Of a stretch of 64,000 nucleotides of DNA, positions 49,537-58,693 are shown piece after piece. A program made the position numbers and the translations under genes. The notes beneath the pieces are model-generated. The model saw nothing but the letters and a program-made list of their open reading frames with translations, had not been told where the DNA came from and did not search any database. The stretch comes from an uncultured Arachnia sp. (GTDB lineage Bacteria > Actinomycetota > Actinomycetes > Propionibacteriales > Propionibacteriaceae). Within the stretch, counting starts at the first letter, position 1, and each line of letters begins with the position of its first letter. The DNA is taken from the NCBI GenBank assembly GCA_947493705.1, contig CANLSH010000002.1, forward strand, positions 209,842 through 273,841, written 5' to 3'.

Positions 49537-51240
49537 TCAGTCAGGGGGTGCCGACAGGCGGACGGCCATGTCCACCAGCAACGCGGCGGACCATCCGAAG
49601 CAGGTGGTGGCCGTGGGAGGTTTGCTGGCATCCAGCGGGTTGAAGTACTCGTGAGGGCCACCTCCGAGGGCAGCCATCTCCAGGGTGTCGCGCTCCAGCA
49701 CGTCCGCCTCCTCAAGGAATCCCTGCTGGCGCATGCCGCGGGCCACAAGCCAGTTGATGTTCACCCACACAGGACCGCGCCACATGCGCTCCGGTGCGAA
49801 CTCGGGGTCGTCGACAGCCACCGTCGGGAGACGGTGGGGCGTGCCGTAACGCTGGGGATCCGTGGCGGCTGACACCAGGGCGGCAGCCAGGACGTCCGGC
49901 AGTCCGGCGGCCAGCAGAGGGATCAACCCGACGACGGCGTCGGTGGACAGTGGCTGAACCTGGTCACCGAGGCTGGGGAAGAACTCCCGTTCGGGCTCCC
50001 ACCGCGTGACCAGGGCGACCAGTGCGTCGTCTGCACGTTGGGAGCAACGGGCGGCTTCCGCTCCGCGTTCACGCTCCAGCAGCCAACCGGCAAGGATGCG
50101 GTCCTGGAGGATCAGGTAGGCGGCAAGATCGGGCGAGGCGACGATGGCATCGTGATCGAAGATGGGGGAATCATCCAGCCCGGAGGAGTAGGGATGGAGG
50201 TATGCGGGGGTGCCGCTCCCGTGGGAGTCGGACTCCTTGTACCACCAGTCCTGCGAGGCCAGGATCGCGTCGATGAACTCATCGATGAGAGGTTCGTCTG
50301 ACTGCTCAGCAACGAGCTGGACCGCCAGGGCTGTCAACGGCGGTTTGGTCAGGGGGATACGCGTGTTGCGGAGGCTGGGAGAGCCCATGGCCCTCAGTGT
50401 CTCGAGATCACCGGGTGGCAGGTCATCACTGGAGGCCAGGACACCGTCCTCGTGGACGACGTCCGGCAATTGCCCCGACGGCTGCGGGTGGGACAGGGCG
50501 ATGCGCAATTGTTCCGCGGCAAGTTTGGGGTCTCCGTGCCGCAACCCGATGGCGATGAAGTACGCATCCCACTGCCACAGTCCCACGTAGCCGAGCTTGG
50601 ATGGGACCACGGCGCGTCCGACGACGGCGCCGCCAAGTTCCAAAGTGTTGACGCCGAGCACCCACCAGCAGAGCCGCACGAGCGGCTGCCACTCATCGAC
50701 AACGCCCGGGCACCGTCGCAGCCAGGCCATCACCTCGGCATTGATGACGGAGACGACGTCCCCGTGCTCCACTCGGTCACTGGGCCCACCCGCACAGGCA
50801 ATGGAGATGTCCCCGCCGCTCGGCAACTCCACCTGGGTGAGGTGCTTGTTAACCCCTGTCCGAGCGTCGTCGGGCACGAGAAGTCTTGCAGGTGTCAGTT
50901 CGGCTTCCAGTGGGGGCAGTGCCAGGTCCGCCTCCAGTACTGTCCCAGCGGGAAGCGTACCGATATGGACTGTGTCGTCCCGGGTCACCACGAGGGACAC
51001 TGCGCCGTCGAGCACAATGCCCAGCGGCGTGGCGCGCACGACCTGTAGCGGGGTTCCGTCCGCGGCGCGCAGTTGGAGAGATCCGACGACCACGCTGTCG
51101 GCCAGCGCCCGCTCGTAGGAGGCTCGATACACCGTGAGGTGATCGCCGTCGGCCCGCACGAACAAGCGCGAGAACGGCACGGTGTAGGGGACGGCATCCA
51201 GGTCCAGAACTGGAAGCTCGGTTTCGCCGGGTTGTCGCAT
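49537..51240 (-). CDS. GH63-type glycosidase (YgjK-like)
   Basis: A 567-residue (alpha/alpha)6-barrel glycosidase. 'YVGLWQWDAYFIAIG' and 'ERMWRGPVWVNINWLVARG' are GH63 landmarks. 'HEYFNPLDASKPPTATTCF' follows near the end with the catalytic-side Glu/Asp set. It lacks a signal peptide, so it is cytoplasmic. The open frame continues upstream through the permease gene, but ATG 51240 overlaps the permease stop (TGATG) and is the true start. Members act on glucosyl- or mannosyl-linked glycosides. YgjK of E. coli lies near its ebg operon. Confidence 0.88.
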   Translation of the reverse strand: MRQPGETELPVLDLDAVPYTVPFSRLFVRADGDHLTVYRASYERALADSVVVGSLQLRAADGTPLQVVRATPLGIVLDGAVSLVVTRDDTVHIGTLPAGTVLEADLALPPLEAELTPARLLVPDDARTGVNKHLTQVELPSGGDISIACAGGPSDRVEHGDVVSVINAEVMAWLRRCPGVVDEWQPLVRLCWWVLGVNTLELGGAVVGRAVVPSKLGYVGLWQWDAYFIAIGLRHGDPKLAAEQLRIALSHPQPSGQLPDVVHEDGVLASSDDLPPGDLETLRAMGSPSLRNTRIPLTKPPLTALAVQLVAEQSDEPLIDEFIDAILASQDWWYKESDSHGSGTPAYLHPYSSGLDDSPIFDHDAIVASPDLAAYLILQDRILAGWLLERERGAEAARCSQRADDALVALVTRWEPEREFFPSLGDQVQPLSTDAVVGLIPLLAAGLPDVLAAALVSAATDPQRYGTPHRLPTVAVDDPEFAPERMWRGPVWVNINWLVARGMRQQGFLEEADVLERDTLEMAALGGGPHEYFNPLDASKPPTATTCFGWSAALLVDMAVRLSAPPD

Positions 51241-52151
51241 CAACGACCACCGAGCCCGGAGGTCGCCAGTGAGTTGATGATTTGGCGCTGGCCGACGAGG
51301 AAGGCGACGAGCATGGGGATCACGGACAGCGCGGTCGCCGCCATGACCAGCCCGTAGTTCATGCCGCCGTACTGGCCCTGGAACTGCGACAGCAACAGCG
51401 GGACGGTGAACAGCTCGGTGGAGTTCAGCAGGATCAGCGGCAACAGGAAGTTGTTCCATGCATCCAGCGCCGTGATGATGGCCAGCGCACCCAGGCCCGG
51501 GCGGATGGTCGGGATGATCACCTGCCAGTAGATCCGCCACCGGGAGGCGCCGTCGATCATGGCGGCTTCTTCGAGCTCGATGGGCACCGACATGATGAAT
51601 TGCCTGGCCAGGAACACGCCGAAGGGATTGACCATGATGGCGGGCACGATGAGCGCCAGGTGGGAGTCGACCCATCCGATCTGTGCCATCAGGAAGTAGA
51701 ACGGCACGAGGGTGACTTGTTTGGGCACCATCTGCATGGCCAAAAACACCACGAAGAGAGCCCTCGAGCCCTTGAAGGGGATGCGGGCGAATCCGTAGGC
51801 GGCCAGCGTGGTGGTGAACAGCGTGCCAGCCACGATGAGGACGGTGATGTAGATGCTGTTGAAGTAGGCGCGCCCGAACGGGAGCGCGTTCCACGCGTCG
51901 GCGAAGTTGGTGAAGACCCAGGGATCCGGCAGCAGACTGAGGGGATCCTGGAGCAGCTGGGGGAGCCCCTTGAAGGACGTCAGCAGCATCCAGATGAAGG
52001 GTGCCACCATGAGTAGACCGGCGGCCAGGATGACCAAGTGCTTGGCGCCAACGCCGAGGACTTTGCGCGCCGGGGTCTTGTTGGCGGGGAGGGAATCGGT
52101 GGACTCGCTCTGGACCGGAGGTGGGTTTGTTGTGGTGGTCATGTCGCTCAT
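51240..52151 (-). CDS. ABC sugar permease (MalG type)
   Basis: A 303-residue permease with six membrane helices and EAA loop 'LEEAAMIDGASRWRIYWQVI'. It overlaps the previous permease by four bases (52148-52151) and the GH63 gene by one. Its product pairs with the MalF-type permease. Confidence 0.93.
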   Translation of the reverse strand: MSDMTTTTNPPPVQSESTDSLPANKTPARKVLGVGAKHLVILAAGLLMVAPFIWMLLTSFKGLPQLLQDPLSLLPDPWVFTNFADAWNALPFGRAYFNSIYITVLIVAGTLFTTTLAAYGFARIPFKGSRALFVVFLAMQMVPKQVTLVPFYFLMAQIGWVDSHLALIVPAIMVNPFGVFLARQFIMSVPIELEEAAMIDGASRWRIYWQVIIPTIRPGLGALAIITALDAWNNFLLPLILLNSTELFTVPLLLSQFQGQYGGMNYGLVMAATALSVIPMLVAFLVGQRQIINSLATSGLGGR

Positions 52152-53080
52152 CCCTCGTAGTGGACGAATCGCTTCTGCGCTGCGAACTGTGCTGCTGTGA
52201 TCAGCAACGTGAGCAGGAGCAAAATGATGGAGGCGGCGCTGGAGATCCCGAACTGTGACTTCGCGAAGCCGAGATCGTAGATGTGGTACACGATGGTCCG
52301 TGTCGCGTTGTCCGGGCCGGCGTTGTTCACGAGAATGAACACCAGATCGAACGTCTGCAGTGAACTGATGAACGCCACGACGGACTGGTAGAAGATGATG
52401 GGTGAGAGCAACGGCAGGATGACTTTGAAGAACCTGCTGATGATGCCGGCCCCGTCAATTTCCGCGGCTTCCAGGACTGCGGGCGACACGTTCTGCAAAC
52501 CGGCCATGAAAATGACCACGTTCAGGCCGAGACTGGACCAGATGGTGACCATGCACACGGCTGCCAGGGCGAGTCGGGGGTCACCCAGCCAATCAATGGT
52601 GGGCAGACCGAAGGTGCGGCTCAGGAAGTCTGAGAGCACGCCGTCGGGACGCAGAATCTGCTGCCAGATCAGGGCGATGGCCACGAGGCTGGTGACCACC
52701 GGTGCGAAGAACAGCACCATGTAGAAGGGGCGGCCCTTGATCTTGTTCAGGGCTGTGGCGACGAGAATGGAGAGGAACAGACCGATCGGCACGGTGACGA
52801 CCGCGATGATCAGGGTGTTGAGGATGGACTTGCCCAGCAGGGGACTTGTCAGCTGATCCTTGAAATTCTCGAGTCCGACGTAGTTGGGAAGCCCGAAGCC
52901 ATTCCATTCCGTGAACGCCAGGATGAAAGCAAAAATGAACGGGATGATGGTGAAGACCAGCATGCCGATTGCCTGGGGTGCGACGAAGAGCATGCCCCAG
53001 CGCCGATCCTTTGCCCGCCATGTCTTGCGTGGCGGAGGAGAGGTCTCCTCCGCCGTGCGTCGAACCGCGGTGGTGGACAT
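52148..53080 (-). CDS. ABC sugar permease (MalF type)
   Basis: A 310-residue permease with six membrane helices and EAA loop 'LEAAEIDGAGIISRFFKVIL'. The start ATG overlaps the binding-protein stop as TGATG at 53080. No ATPase gene accompanies it. Confidence 0.93.
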   Translation of the reverse strand: MSTTAVRRTAEETSPPPRKTWRAKDRRWGMLFVAPQAIGMLVFTIIPFIFAFILAFTEWNGFGLPNYVGLENFKDQLTSPLLGKSILNTLIIAVVTVPIGLFLSILVATALNKIKGRPFYMVLFFAPVVTSLVAIALIWQQILRPDGVLSDFLSRTFGLPTIDWLGDPRLALAAVCMVTIWSSLGLNVVIFMAGLQNVSPAVLEAAEIDGAGIISRFFKVILPLLSPIIFYQSVVAFISSLQTFDLVFILVNNAGPDNATRTIVYHIYDLGFAKSQFGISSAASIILLLLTLLITAAQFAAQKRFVHYEG

Positions 53081-54372
53081 CAGGCCGTCTTTTCCTCGAC
53101 GAGCGCCGCAACGGCATCGAGTGTGGACTGTGCATCGGACTTGCCCTCATACAGCGGCTGCATGTACTCCACGGAGATCTGGTTGGACAGGTCCGGCACG
53201 GCGGCCTCTGTCGCGAAGTTGGAGTAGCCCATGTCCCGCATGTCCAACATCGTCTGGGCGTGTGCCGGGTAGTCGCTGTCCAGCACGATGTCATCGGCAC
53301 CCTTGATGGATGGCACGGCGTTACCGGTACCTTCCAGGCGGAGTCGCTGACCCTCGGCGTTGAGGAATGAGGTGAAGAACTCCATGGCGGAATCTGGATC
53401 AGCGGCCTCGGAGTTGATGGCGAGGTAGGAGGCGGCAACACCGGTGGGCTTGGCCGTCCCGTCGACGGTGGGCCAGCGAACGATGTCGTAGAGACTCTCA
53501 TCGACACCTGCCCCGCGGATGGCTCCGATGGTGTAGCGGCCTGCTGCGAGGAAGCCGAGCTGGTGTGTCACCAGCAGTGTTTCGCTTCCGGCGCCCTCGG
53601 GCAGCAGATCCGCGAGCTTCATCTCTTCGCTCTGGAAGCGCTGCGCGTACTCCTCCATGGCCTGGACGCTGGCAGGATCCTCGTGGGCCACATAATTGCC
53701 GTCCTCGTCGTACACCTGTCCGCCGGCAGCAGTCATGAAGCTGTCATGCGTGGCCCAGTAGTTCCAGTAGACGGCCCCGGTGAGGCCGGCGGCGGCCAGT
53801 TTGCCGGTCATGTCGAAGAAGGCTTCCGTTGTCCACTGGTCGTTCTCGGCCAGTTCGGCCGGATCATCGGTGATGCCCGCGGCCTCGAGTGCTTGTTTGT
53901 CGTACCACAGCGCGTCTGGGTTGACGTCGTTGGGCAATGCGTACAGATCACCCTCCCAGCGGCCGATGTCGAGCACGTTGGCGGCAAAGTCGTCCTCGCT
54001 GATCGAGGTGTCGGACAGTTTGTCGCCAATGGGCATCAGGACGTCGTTGCGGATGACGGATGCCACGCGGTCATCACCGATGTAGAAGACATCGGGTGCC
54101 GTTCCGGAGGACAACTGCGTCAGGAGTTTTGAGTGGTACTCGGAGTACGAGGGGGTGGGTTGGAAGACCAGTTCAATGTCAGGATGCTCTTCCTTGAAGG
54201 CTGCTTGGAATTCGTCGTAGCTCTTGAGGTCTTCGGGGGATCCCCATGTGGACCACACGACCTTTCCCTCACCTCCTCCGGAGCCGCTGCCGCTGCAAGC
54301 GGACAGGCTGGAGGCGGCGACTGCTGCCCCTGCGAGGAATCCGAACTGGCGTCGGGTGATGGTGGTTGCCAT
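53080..54372 (-). CDS. ABC sugar-binding lipoprotein with twin-arginine signal
   Basis: A 430-residue binding lipoprotein. The signal reads 'TTITRRQFGFLAGAAVA', with a twin-arginine motif, and ends at the lipobox 'LSAC' near residue 26. It should be exported folded by Tat and lipid-anchored. 'PDVFYIGDDRVAS' and 'LPNDVNPDALWYDKQALEAAG' (in part) are family features. ATG 54372 follows AAAGAGA. It lies 48 bp after the EamA stop on the same strand, so it may share the EamA promoter. A TACAAT at 54411-54416 could also serve as a local -10. Confidence 0.92.
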   Translation of the reverse strand: MATTITRRQFGFLAGAAVAASSLSACSGSGSGGGEGKVVWSTWGSPEDLKSYDEFQAAFKEEHPDIELVFQPTPSYSEYHSKLLTQLSSGTAPDVFYIGDDRVASVIRNDVLMPIGDKLSDTSISEDDFAANVLDIGRWEGDLYALPNDVNPDALWYDKQALEAAGITDDPAELAENDQWTTEAFFDMTGKLAAAGLTGAVYWNYWATHDSFMTAAGGQVYDEDGNYVAHEDPASVQAMEEYAQRFQSEEMKLADLLPEGAGSETLLVTHQLGFLAAGRYTIGAIRGAGVDESLYDIVRWPTVDGTAKPTGVAASYLAINSEAADPDSAMEFFTSFLNAEGQRLRLEGTGNAVPSIKGADDIVLDSDYPAHAQTMLDMRDMGYSNFATEAAVPDLSNQISVEYMQPLYEGKSDAQSTLDAVAALVEEKTA

Positions 54373-54420
54373 GGCTGTCTCTTTTCGGTCGATCATCGTT
54401 GATGACGTGGATTGTATTGT

Positions 54421-55392
54421 TCAGTGATTCGAGGTGGTGTGGGCGGTTTCGGCAAAGTCGGCTGACGATGCGCTGTGGTGATCCCCCGGATCAGGCGGTG
54501 GATCGGGGTCGGTGGGGTGGTGCGTGGACAGGTGTGTCTTGTCCCGGGCGAGAACTCCAATCAGGGTAGCGGCCAGAATCAGGGAGCCGCCGACGAGCAG
54601 GCGCACGGTGAAGGACTCCCCTCCCATGGCGACGGCGAATGCGGTGGCAAAGACGGGTTCCAACGTCATGACGACGGCAACCCTGGTGGGGGAGAGATAT
54701 CCCTGCGCCCATGTCTGCAGAAGCATCGTGAGCGCCCCTGCGACCAATGCTGTGTACAGGATCGCTGTCCAGGCTCCTGCGTCCGGGAGCTCGCCGCGGC
54801 TTGTGGGCAACGATACGACGCTACACGTGGCGGCCACGCCGATCAGCTGCAGGGTGGTGAGCGAGAGTGCGTCCATCTGATCCGTGGAGCGGTCCAGGAA
54901 CACGATGTGAAGCGCATACAGCGAGGCGCCCATCAGGGTGAGCAACTCGCCGATTCCGCCGGCTGCCATGCCGGTGAGGCTCAGGACTGCCAGCCCCGTG
55001 GCCGCCATGCCGACAGAGACCCACGTGCGCGGCGATACCGAGCGACGGAAGATCATCCACATGAGCAACGGTGTGATGATGACGTAGGTTCCCGTAATGA
55101 AACCGGACACGGACGCGTCGGTGTAGCGCAGACCCTCTGTTTGGACCAGCTGGCCAACACCGTAGATGACGCCCAGACCCAGCCCTGTGCGCCACTGCCG
55201 CCACGAGAGACGCATCAGACGGCGCCAGGAGACGGCGATCAGTGGCAGGGCGGCGATGGTGAAGCGGGTGGCAAGGAAGTCGGCGGTACCGATGTCGTCG
55301 AGTGCATCCTTGATGACAAAGAACGTTGATCCCCACGCTATGGTGACCAGCACCAGGGCACCCAGTGCCCAAATGGTTCGATTCACGCTCAC
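54421..55392 (-). CDS. EamA/DMT-family transporter
   Basis: A 323-residue DMT transporter with ten hydrophobic helices in two EamA repeats. 'TIAWGSTFFVIKDAL' begins the first repeat and 'ALTMLLQTWAQGYLSPTRVA' marks the second. The C-terminal 30 residues are a His-, Pro- and Asp-rich cytoplasmic tail that could bind metal. GTG at 55392 follows GGGAGGGGGTGAGC. The ebg-type LacI operator lies 14 bp upstream. It probably exports a metabolite or sugar. Confidence 0.88.
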   Translation of the reverse strand: MSVNRTIWALGALVLVTIAWGSTFFVIKDALDDIGTADFLATRFTIAALPLIAVSWRRLMRLSWRQWRTGLGLGVIYGVGQLVQTEGLRYTDASVSGFITGTYVIITPLLMWMIFRRSVSPRTWVSVGMAATGLAVLSLTGMAAGGIGELLTLMGASLYALHIVFLDRSTDQMDALSLTTLQLIGVAATCSVVSLPTSRGELPDAGAWTAILYTALVAGALTMLLQTWAQGYLSPTRVAVVMTLEPVFATAFAVAMGGESFTVRLLVGGSLILAATLIGVLARDKTHLSTHHPTDPDPPPDPGDHHSASSADFAETAHTTSNH

Positions 55393-55406
55393 CCCCTCCC
55401 GCTCTC

Positions 55407-55423
55407 ATGTAACCGGTTTCATT
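55407..55423 (-). promoter_or_regulatory. LacI-type operator upstream of the EamA gene
   Basis: On the minus strand these bases read AATGAAACCGGTTACAT, identical over 17 bp to the operator upstream of ebgA and in the same orientation to the gene. TTACAT could act as the -10. It lies 14 bp from the GTG start. Confidence 0.8.
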
Positions 55424-55530
55424 GGATGATAAGTCAGCGGAGGGGAGGTATGCAAACGGTGTTCAACAGGTGGGTATGACGTTGCTCGTGGGGTGAGCTC
55501 CGATGCGCTGGTGTCAGCTCGTTGAACGCG

Positions 55531-57036
55531 TCAGCCCTGGGGGCGGAGCAGGGGGAAGAGGATGGTCTCGCGAATGCCCACCCCTGTCAGCAGCATGACG
55601 AGGCGATCCATTCCCAGACCCAGGCCACCCAGCGGCGGCACTCCGTGCTCCAGGGCCTCGAGGAAGTCCTGATCGAACTGCATGGCCTCCGGATCGCCGG
55701 CGGCTGCCTGGATGGCCTGGGAAACCAGGACCTCCCGCTGGATGACCGGGTCAACCAACTCGGTGTAGCCGGTGGCGCGCTCAACGCCGCCGATGATCAG
55801 GTCCCACGCCTCCACCTTGTCCTCGTCCGTCCGGTGCCGACGAGCCAGTGGCTGGGCGATGGAGGGATAGTCATAGGCGAACGTTGGCTGCAGCAGAGTG
55901 GGTTCCACCAATTCGCCGAAGAGCTCCATGATCATCTTGTCCGCGGCCCAGGCAGGGTCGTACTCCACCTCCCACGCGTCGGCAATCCCACGCAGTACCT
56001 CGACGGGTGTGTGGACGGTCAACTCCTGGCCGACCTTCTCCGAGAGGCTCGGGAACACGGAGAGCCACGGCCACTCTCCGTCCAGGTCGATCGTGCCCTG
56101 TGGAGTCTCGATCTGGCGGGAACCCACCGCATCGGCGGCGGCCACCACGAGATCCTGCGTCAGCCGGGCCACCGTTGTCTGGTCGCCCCAACTCTGGTAC
56201 GCCTCCAGCATGGTGAATTCGGCAGAATGTGTGGAGTCGATTCCCTCGTTGCGGAAGATGCGTCCCATTTCGAAGACGCGGTCCGCACCGCCCACCATCG
56301 TGCGCTTGAGGTGCAGTTCGAGTGCGATCCGTAGGGTCATGTCCAGGGCGAAGGCATTGAGGTGGGTGTTGAACGGGCGCGCCGCGGCTCCGCCATGGAT
56401 GAGCTGCAGCGTGGGCGTCTCCACCTCCATGTAGCCCTGCTCGTACAGCGTCTCCCGGACGGCTCGGGTGATGGCGGCCCGCGTGCGCACCATGGCGCGG
56501 GCCTCGTCGCGGGCTATGAGGTCGACGTAGCGGCGGCGCACCCGCGACTCTTCGGAGAGGTCTTTGTGGAGCGCGGGCAGCGGTCGCAGTGCCTTGCTGG
56601 CCATGCGCCACTGTGAGGCCATGACGGAGAGTTCGCCGCGCTTGGACGAGATCACGCGACCCTTGATCCAGACGTGATCGCCGAGGTCGACGTCGGATTT
56701 CCAGTTGGCCAGTGCCTCGTCGCCGACTTCGGCGAGTGACAGCATCACCTGCAGGCGCTCGCCGTTGTCATCGGGGGTGAAGCCGTCCTGCAGTGTGGCG
56801 AAGCAGAGCTTGCCGGTGTTGCGGATGAAGACCACGCGGCCACCGACGGTGACCACCTCGTCGGTCTCCTCCGCCGCCTCCAGATGGCCCCACGTCGCAC
56901 GAACCTCGCGAAGGGTGTGGGAGCGCGTGAGGTCGGCCGGATAGACCTCGACGCCGGAGGCAAGAATGCGTTCCCGCTTCTCCTTGCGGATTGCGGTCTG
57001 CTCGGAATCGCTCGGGGCCCCAGTCTGGTCAGTCAC
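55531..57036 (-). CDS. lysS: Lysyl-tRNA synthetase, class II
   Basis: A 501-residue class II synthetase that charges tRNA-Lys. The N-terminal OB-fold anticodon-binding domain precedes the catalytic core with motif 2 'FEMGRIFRNEGIDSTHSAEF' and motif 3 'GLGLGMDRLVMLLTG'. The C-terminal 'RETILFPLLRPQG' is typical. The start is GTG at 57036, with TAGGAT eight bases before it. Its length is normal. A strong hairpin separates it from the transaldolase gene. Confidence 0.96.
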   Translation of the reverse strand: MTDQTGAPSDSEQTAIRKEKRERILASGVEVYPADLTRSHTLREVRATWGHLEAAEETDEVVTVGGRVVFIRNTGKLCFATLQDGFTPDDNGERLQVMLSLAEVGDEALANWKSDVDLGDHVWIKGRVISSKRGELSVMASQWRMASKALRPLPALHKDLSEESRVRRRYVDLIARDEARAMVRTRAAITRAVRETLYEQGYMEVETPTLQLIHGGAAARPFNTHLNAFALDMTLRIALELHLKRTMVGGADRVFEMGRIFRNEGIDSTHSAEFTMLEAYQSWGDQTTVARLTQDLVVAAADAVGSRQIETPQGTIDLDGEWPWLSVFPSLSEKVGQELTVHTPVEVLRGIADAWEVEYDPAWAADKMIMELFGELVEPTLLQPTFAYDYPSIAQPLARRHRTDEDKVEAWDLIIGGVERATGYTELVDPVIQREVLVSQAIQAAAGDPEAMQFDQDFLEALEHGVPPLGGLGLGMDRLVMLLTGVGIRETILFPLLRPQG

Positions 57037-57050
57037 GAGAAGCGATCCTA

Positions 57051-57098
57051 CCGGTCCGGACCCACCCGTCGAGTTCCGGACGGGTGGGTGCGGACCGG
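57051..57098 (-). terminator. Strong hairpin between transaldolase and lysS
   Basis: CCGGTCCGGACCCACCCGTC at 57051-57070 and its near-perfect complement at 57079-57098 form a 20-bp stem with one mismatch and an 8-base loop, just after the transaldolase stop. It probably ends transcription of that gene before lysS. Confidence 0.8.
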
Positions 57099-57108
57099 CG
57101 AACCTGGT

Positions 57109-58211
57109 TCAGAGCTTGTCGAGCTGGTCCTGCATCGTCGACATCAGTTCTTCCCATGGCTCGATGAACTTGGTGACGCCTTCCTGGCCCAGCACGTCGA
57201 ACACGTCGTCGAAGTCCACGCCCTGCGCTTCGATGGCTTCGAGGACCTGACGCGATTCGTCGTAGGTGCCCCGGACGGTGTCGCCGCGCACTTCGCCGCG
57301 GTCCGCGAACGCCTCCATCGTCTTCTCCGGCATGGTGTTGACCGTGCCGTCGGTGACGAGCTCCTCGATGTAGAGAGTGTCGCGGTAGCTCGGGTCCTTC
57401 GTGCCCGTCGATGCCCACAGCGGTCGCTGCGGACGGGCTCCGTAGCCGGCCAACGTCCGCCACCGCTCGGAGCACAGGGCATCCTTGTACGCCTCATGGC
57501 ACAGGCGGGCGACGGCCAGCGCGGCCCTGCCCTTCAGATTCTCGGCTTCCGGTGTCCCTATGGCGTCGAACGCTTGTCCACCTCGACGTCGGTGCGCGAG
57601 ACGAACACTGATGCGACGGAGTGGATCTCGGTGAGGTCCACCCCCTTGTCGTGGGCCTGCTCGAGACCGCTCAGCCAGGCGTCGAGAACATCCCGGTACG
57701 AGGCGACCGAGAAGATGAGTGTCACATTGACACTGATGCCCGCGGCGATGGTGGCGGTGATGGCGGGCAGTCCCTCCGTTGTGGCGGGGATCTTGACCAG
57801 CACATTGGGACGGTCCACCACGTCACTCAGGCGCTGCGCCTCATCGATGGTGGGACGGGTCTCATGTGCCAAGCGGGGATCTACTTCAATGGATACCCGG
57901 CCGTCGACGCCGTCGGTGGATGTGTAGACGCCGGTGAAGAGGTCACAGGCGTCCCGGACGTCGTCGGTGGTCAGCGTTGTCACCACCTCAGCGAGCGAGG
58001 TGTTGGCAGCCTTGAGTTCCCGGAGTTGGCCGGTGTAGGCGTCGCCAGCGGACATGGCTTTGGCGAAGATGCTGGGGTTCGTGGTGACTCCCACCACATG
58101 CCACTCATCGATCAATTCCTGCAGGCTGCCCGAGGTCAGGCGTTCCCGTGAAAAATCATCGAGCCAGATCGACACTCCGGCGTCGCTGAGCTTCTTGAGA
58201 CGGTCGTTCAT
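57109..58211 (-). pseudogene. tal: Transaldolase gene, single-base frameshift
   Basis: Two frames together make a normal transaldolase of about 367 residues. The first frame (from ATG 58211 to about 57571) has '[12 protein letters not shown]', '[13 protein letters not shown]' and 'VLVKIPAT' with the Schiff-base Lys. The second frame, ending at 57109, continues with 'YGARPQRPLWASTGTKDPSY' and 'EGVTKFIEPWEEL'. Near 57570 the minus strand reads aagcgttcgac where aagcgtctcgac would keep the frame. AAGGAGCG precedes ATG 58211. The enzyme is central to the pentose phosphate pathway, so a base-call error is likely. Confidence 0.88.
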
Positions 58212-58540
58212 TGGTGTGGCGCTCCTTAGATCTCGGTTGCCCTCCACCCTACGCGTCAGGGGGTGCGGCCGAGCGGGGTCCGAGCGATGCCCCTGCACGA
58301 CCGGACAAGTCTCACGGGTTGTCGGGGGATGCAGCTCCTGGCGTCCCCAGACCGAAGAAGCGGTCGAAGAATAGGCTGAGACGTCCGAGCACCCTCTGCT
58401 TCGTTTCGCCGTGTCCGCCATGACGTGCGAAGCGAGAGACCGGCGGCATGATCGTCGTGACGGCGGTGCCAATGGTGTGCACCGCGCCGTCGGAGGAGGC
58501 GCGTTCCACGAATTTGCGTGTCTGATCGGGTCTGAGAAAA
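58212..58540. other. Intergenic region upstream of tal
   Basis: This stretch holds the tal upstream region and one isolated CGACCGGACA motif at about 58298, like the ends of the fic-flanking repeats. A 79-codon minus-strand frame at 58312-58551 has no recognisable family and poor support. I see no other gene. Confidence 0.4.
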
Positions 58541-58693
58541 GCGCTAATCAATGCTGTTTTCGGTGAGGACGTGGCGGGCGGGATGAGATGGTGTCACGAC
58601 ATCTGGTGCGTGTACTGGATGTCCATATGCAAATGTAGGGGCGCCAGATCGCCCGATCCGGTGCGCCGCAGCCAAAACATGATTGATCAGTGC
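58541..58693. repeat. Inverted repeat of 20-bp arms, possible small element or IS end
   Basis: GCGCTAATCAATGCTGTTTT at 58541-58560 pairs with 58674-58693, whose complement reads GCACTGATCAATCATGTTTT, 16 of 20 bases matching. About 113 bp lie between. The right arm touches the start of the IS1182-type frame. It could be the end of that insertion sequence or a small non-autonomous element. Confidence 0.5.

Noticed and set aside
51241..51894. Extension of the GH63 frame to 785 residues
   Set aside because: The added part is a shadow of the permease gene; ATG 51240 overlaps the permease stop.
55081..55110. AATGAAACCGG inside the EamA gene as a third LacI operator
   Set aside because: Only the left half matches, it lies within coding sequence for a conserved helix, and the symmetric right half is absent.
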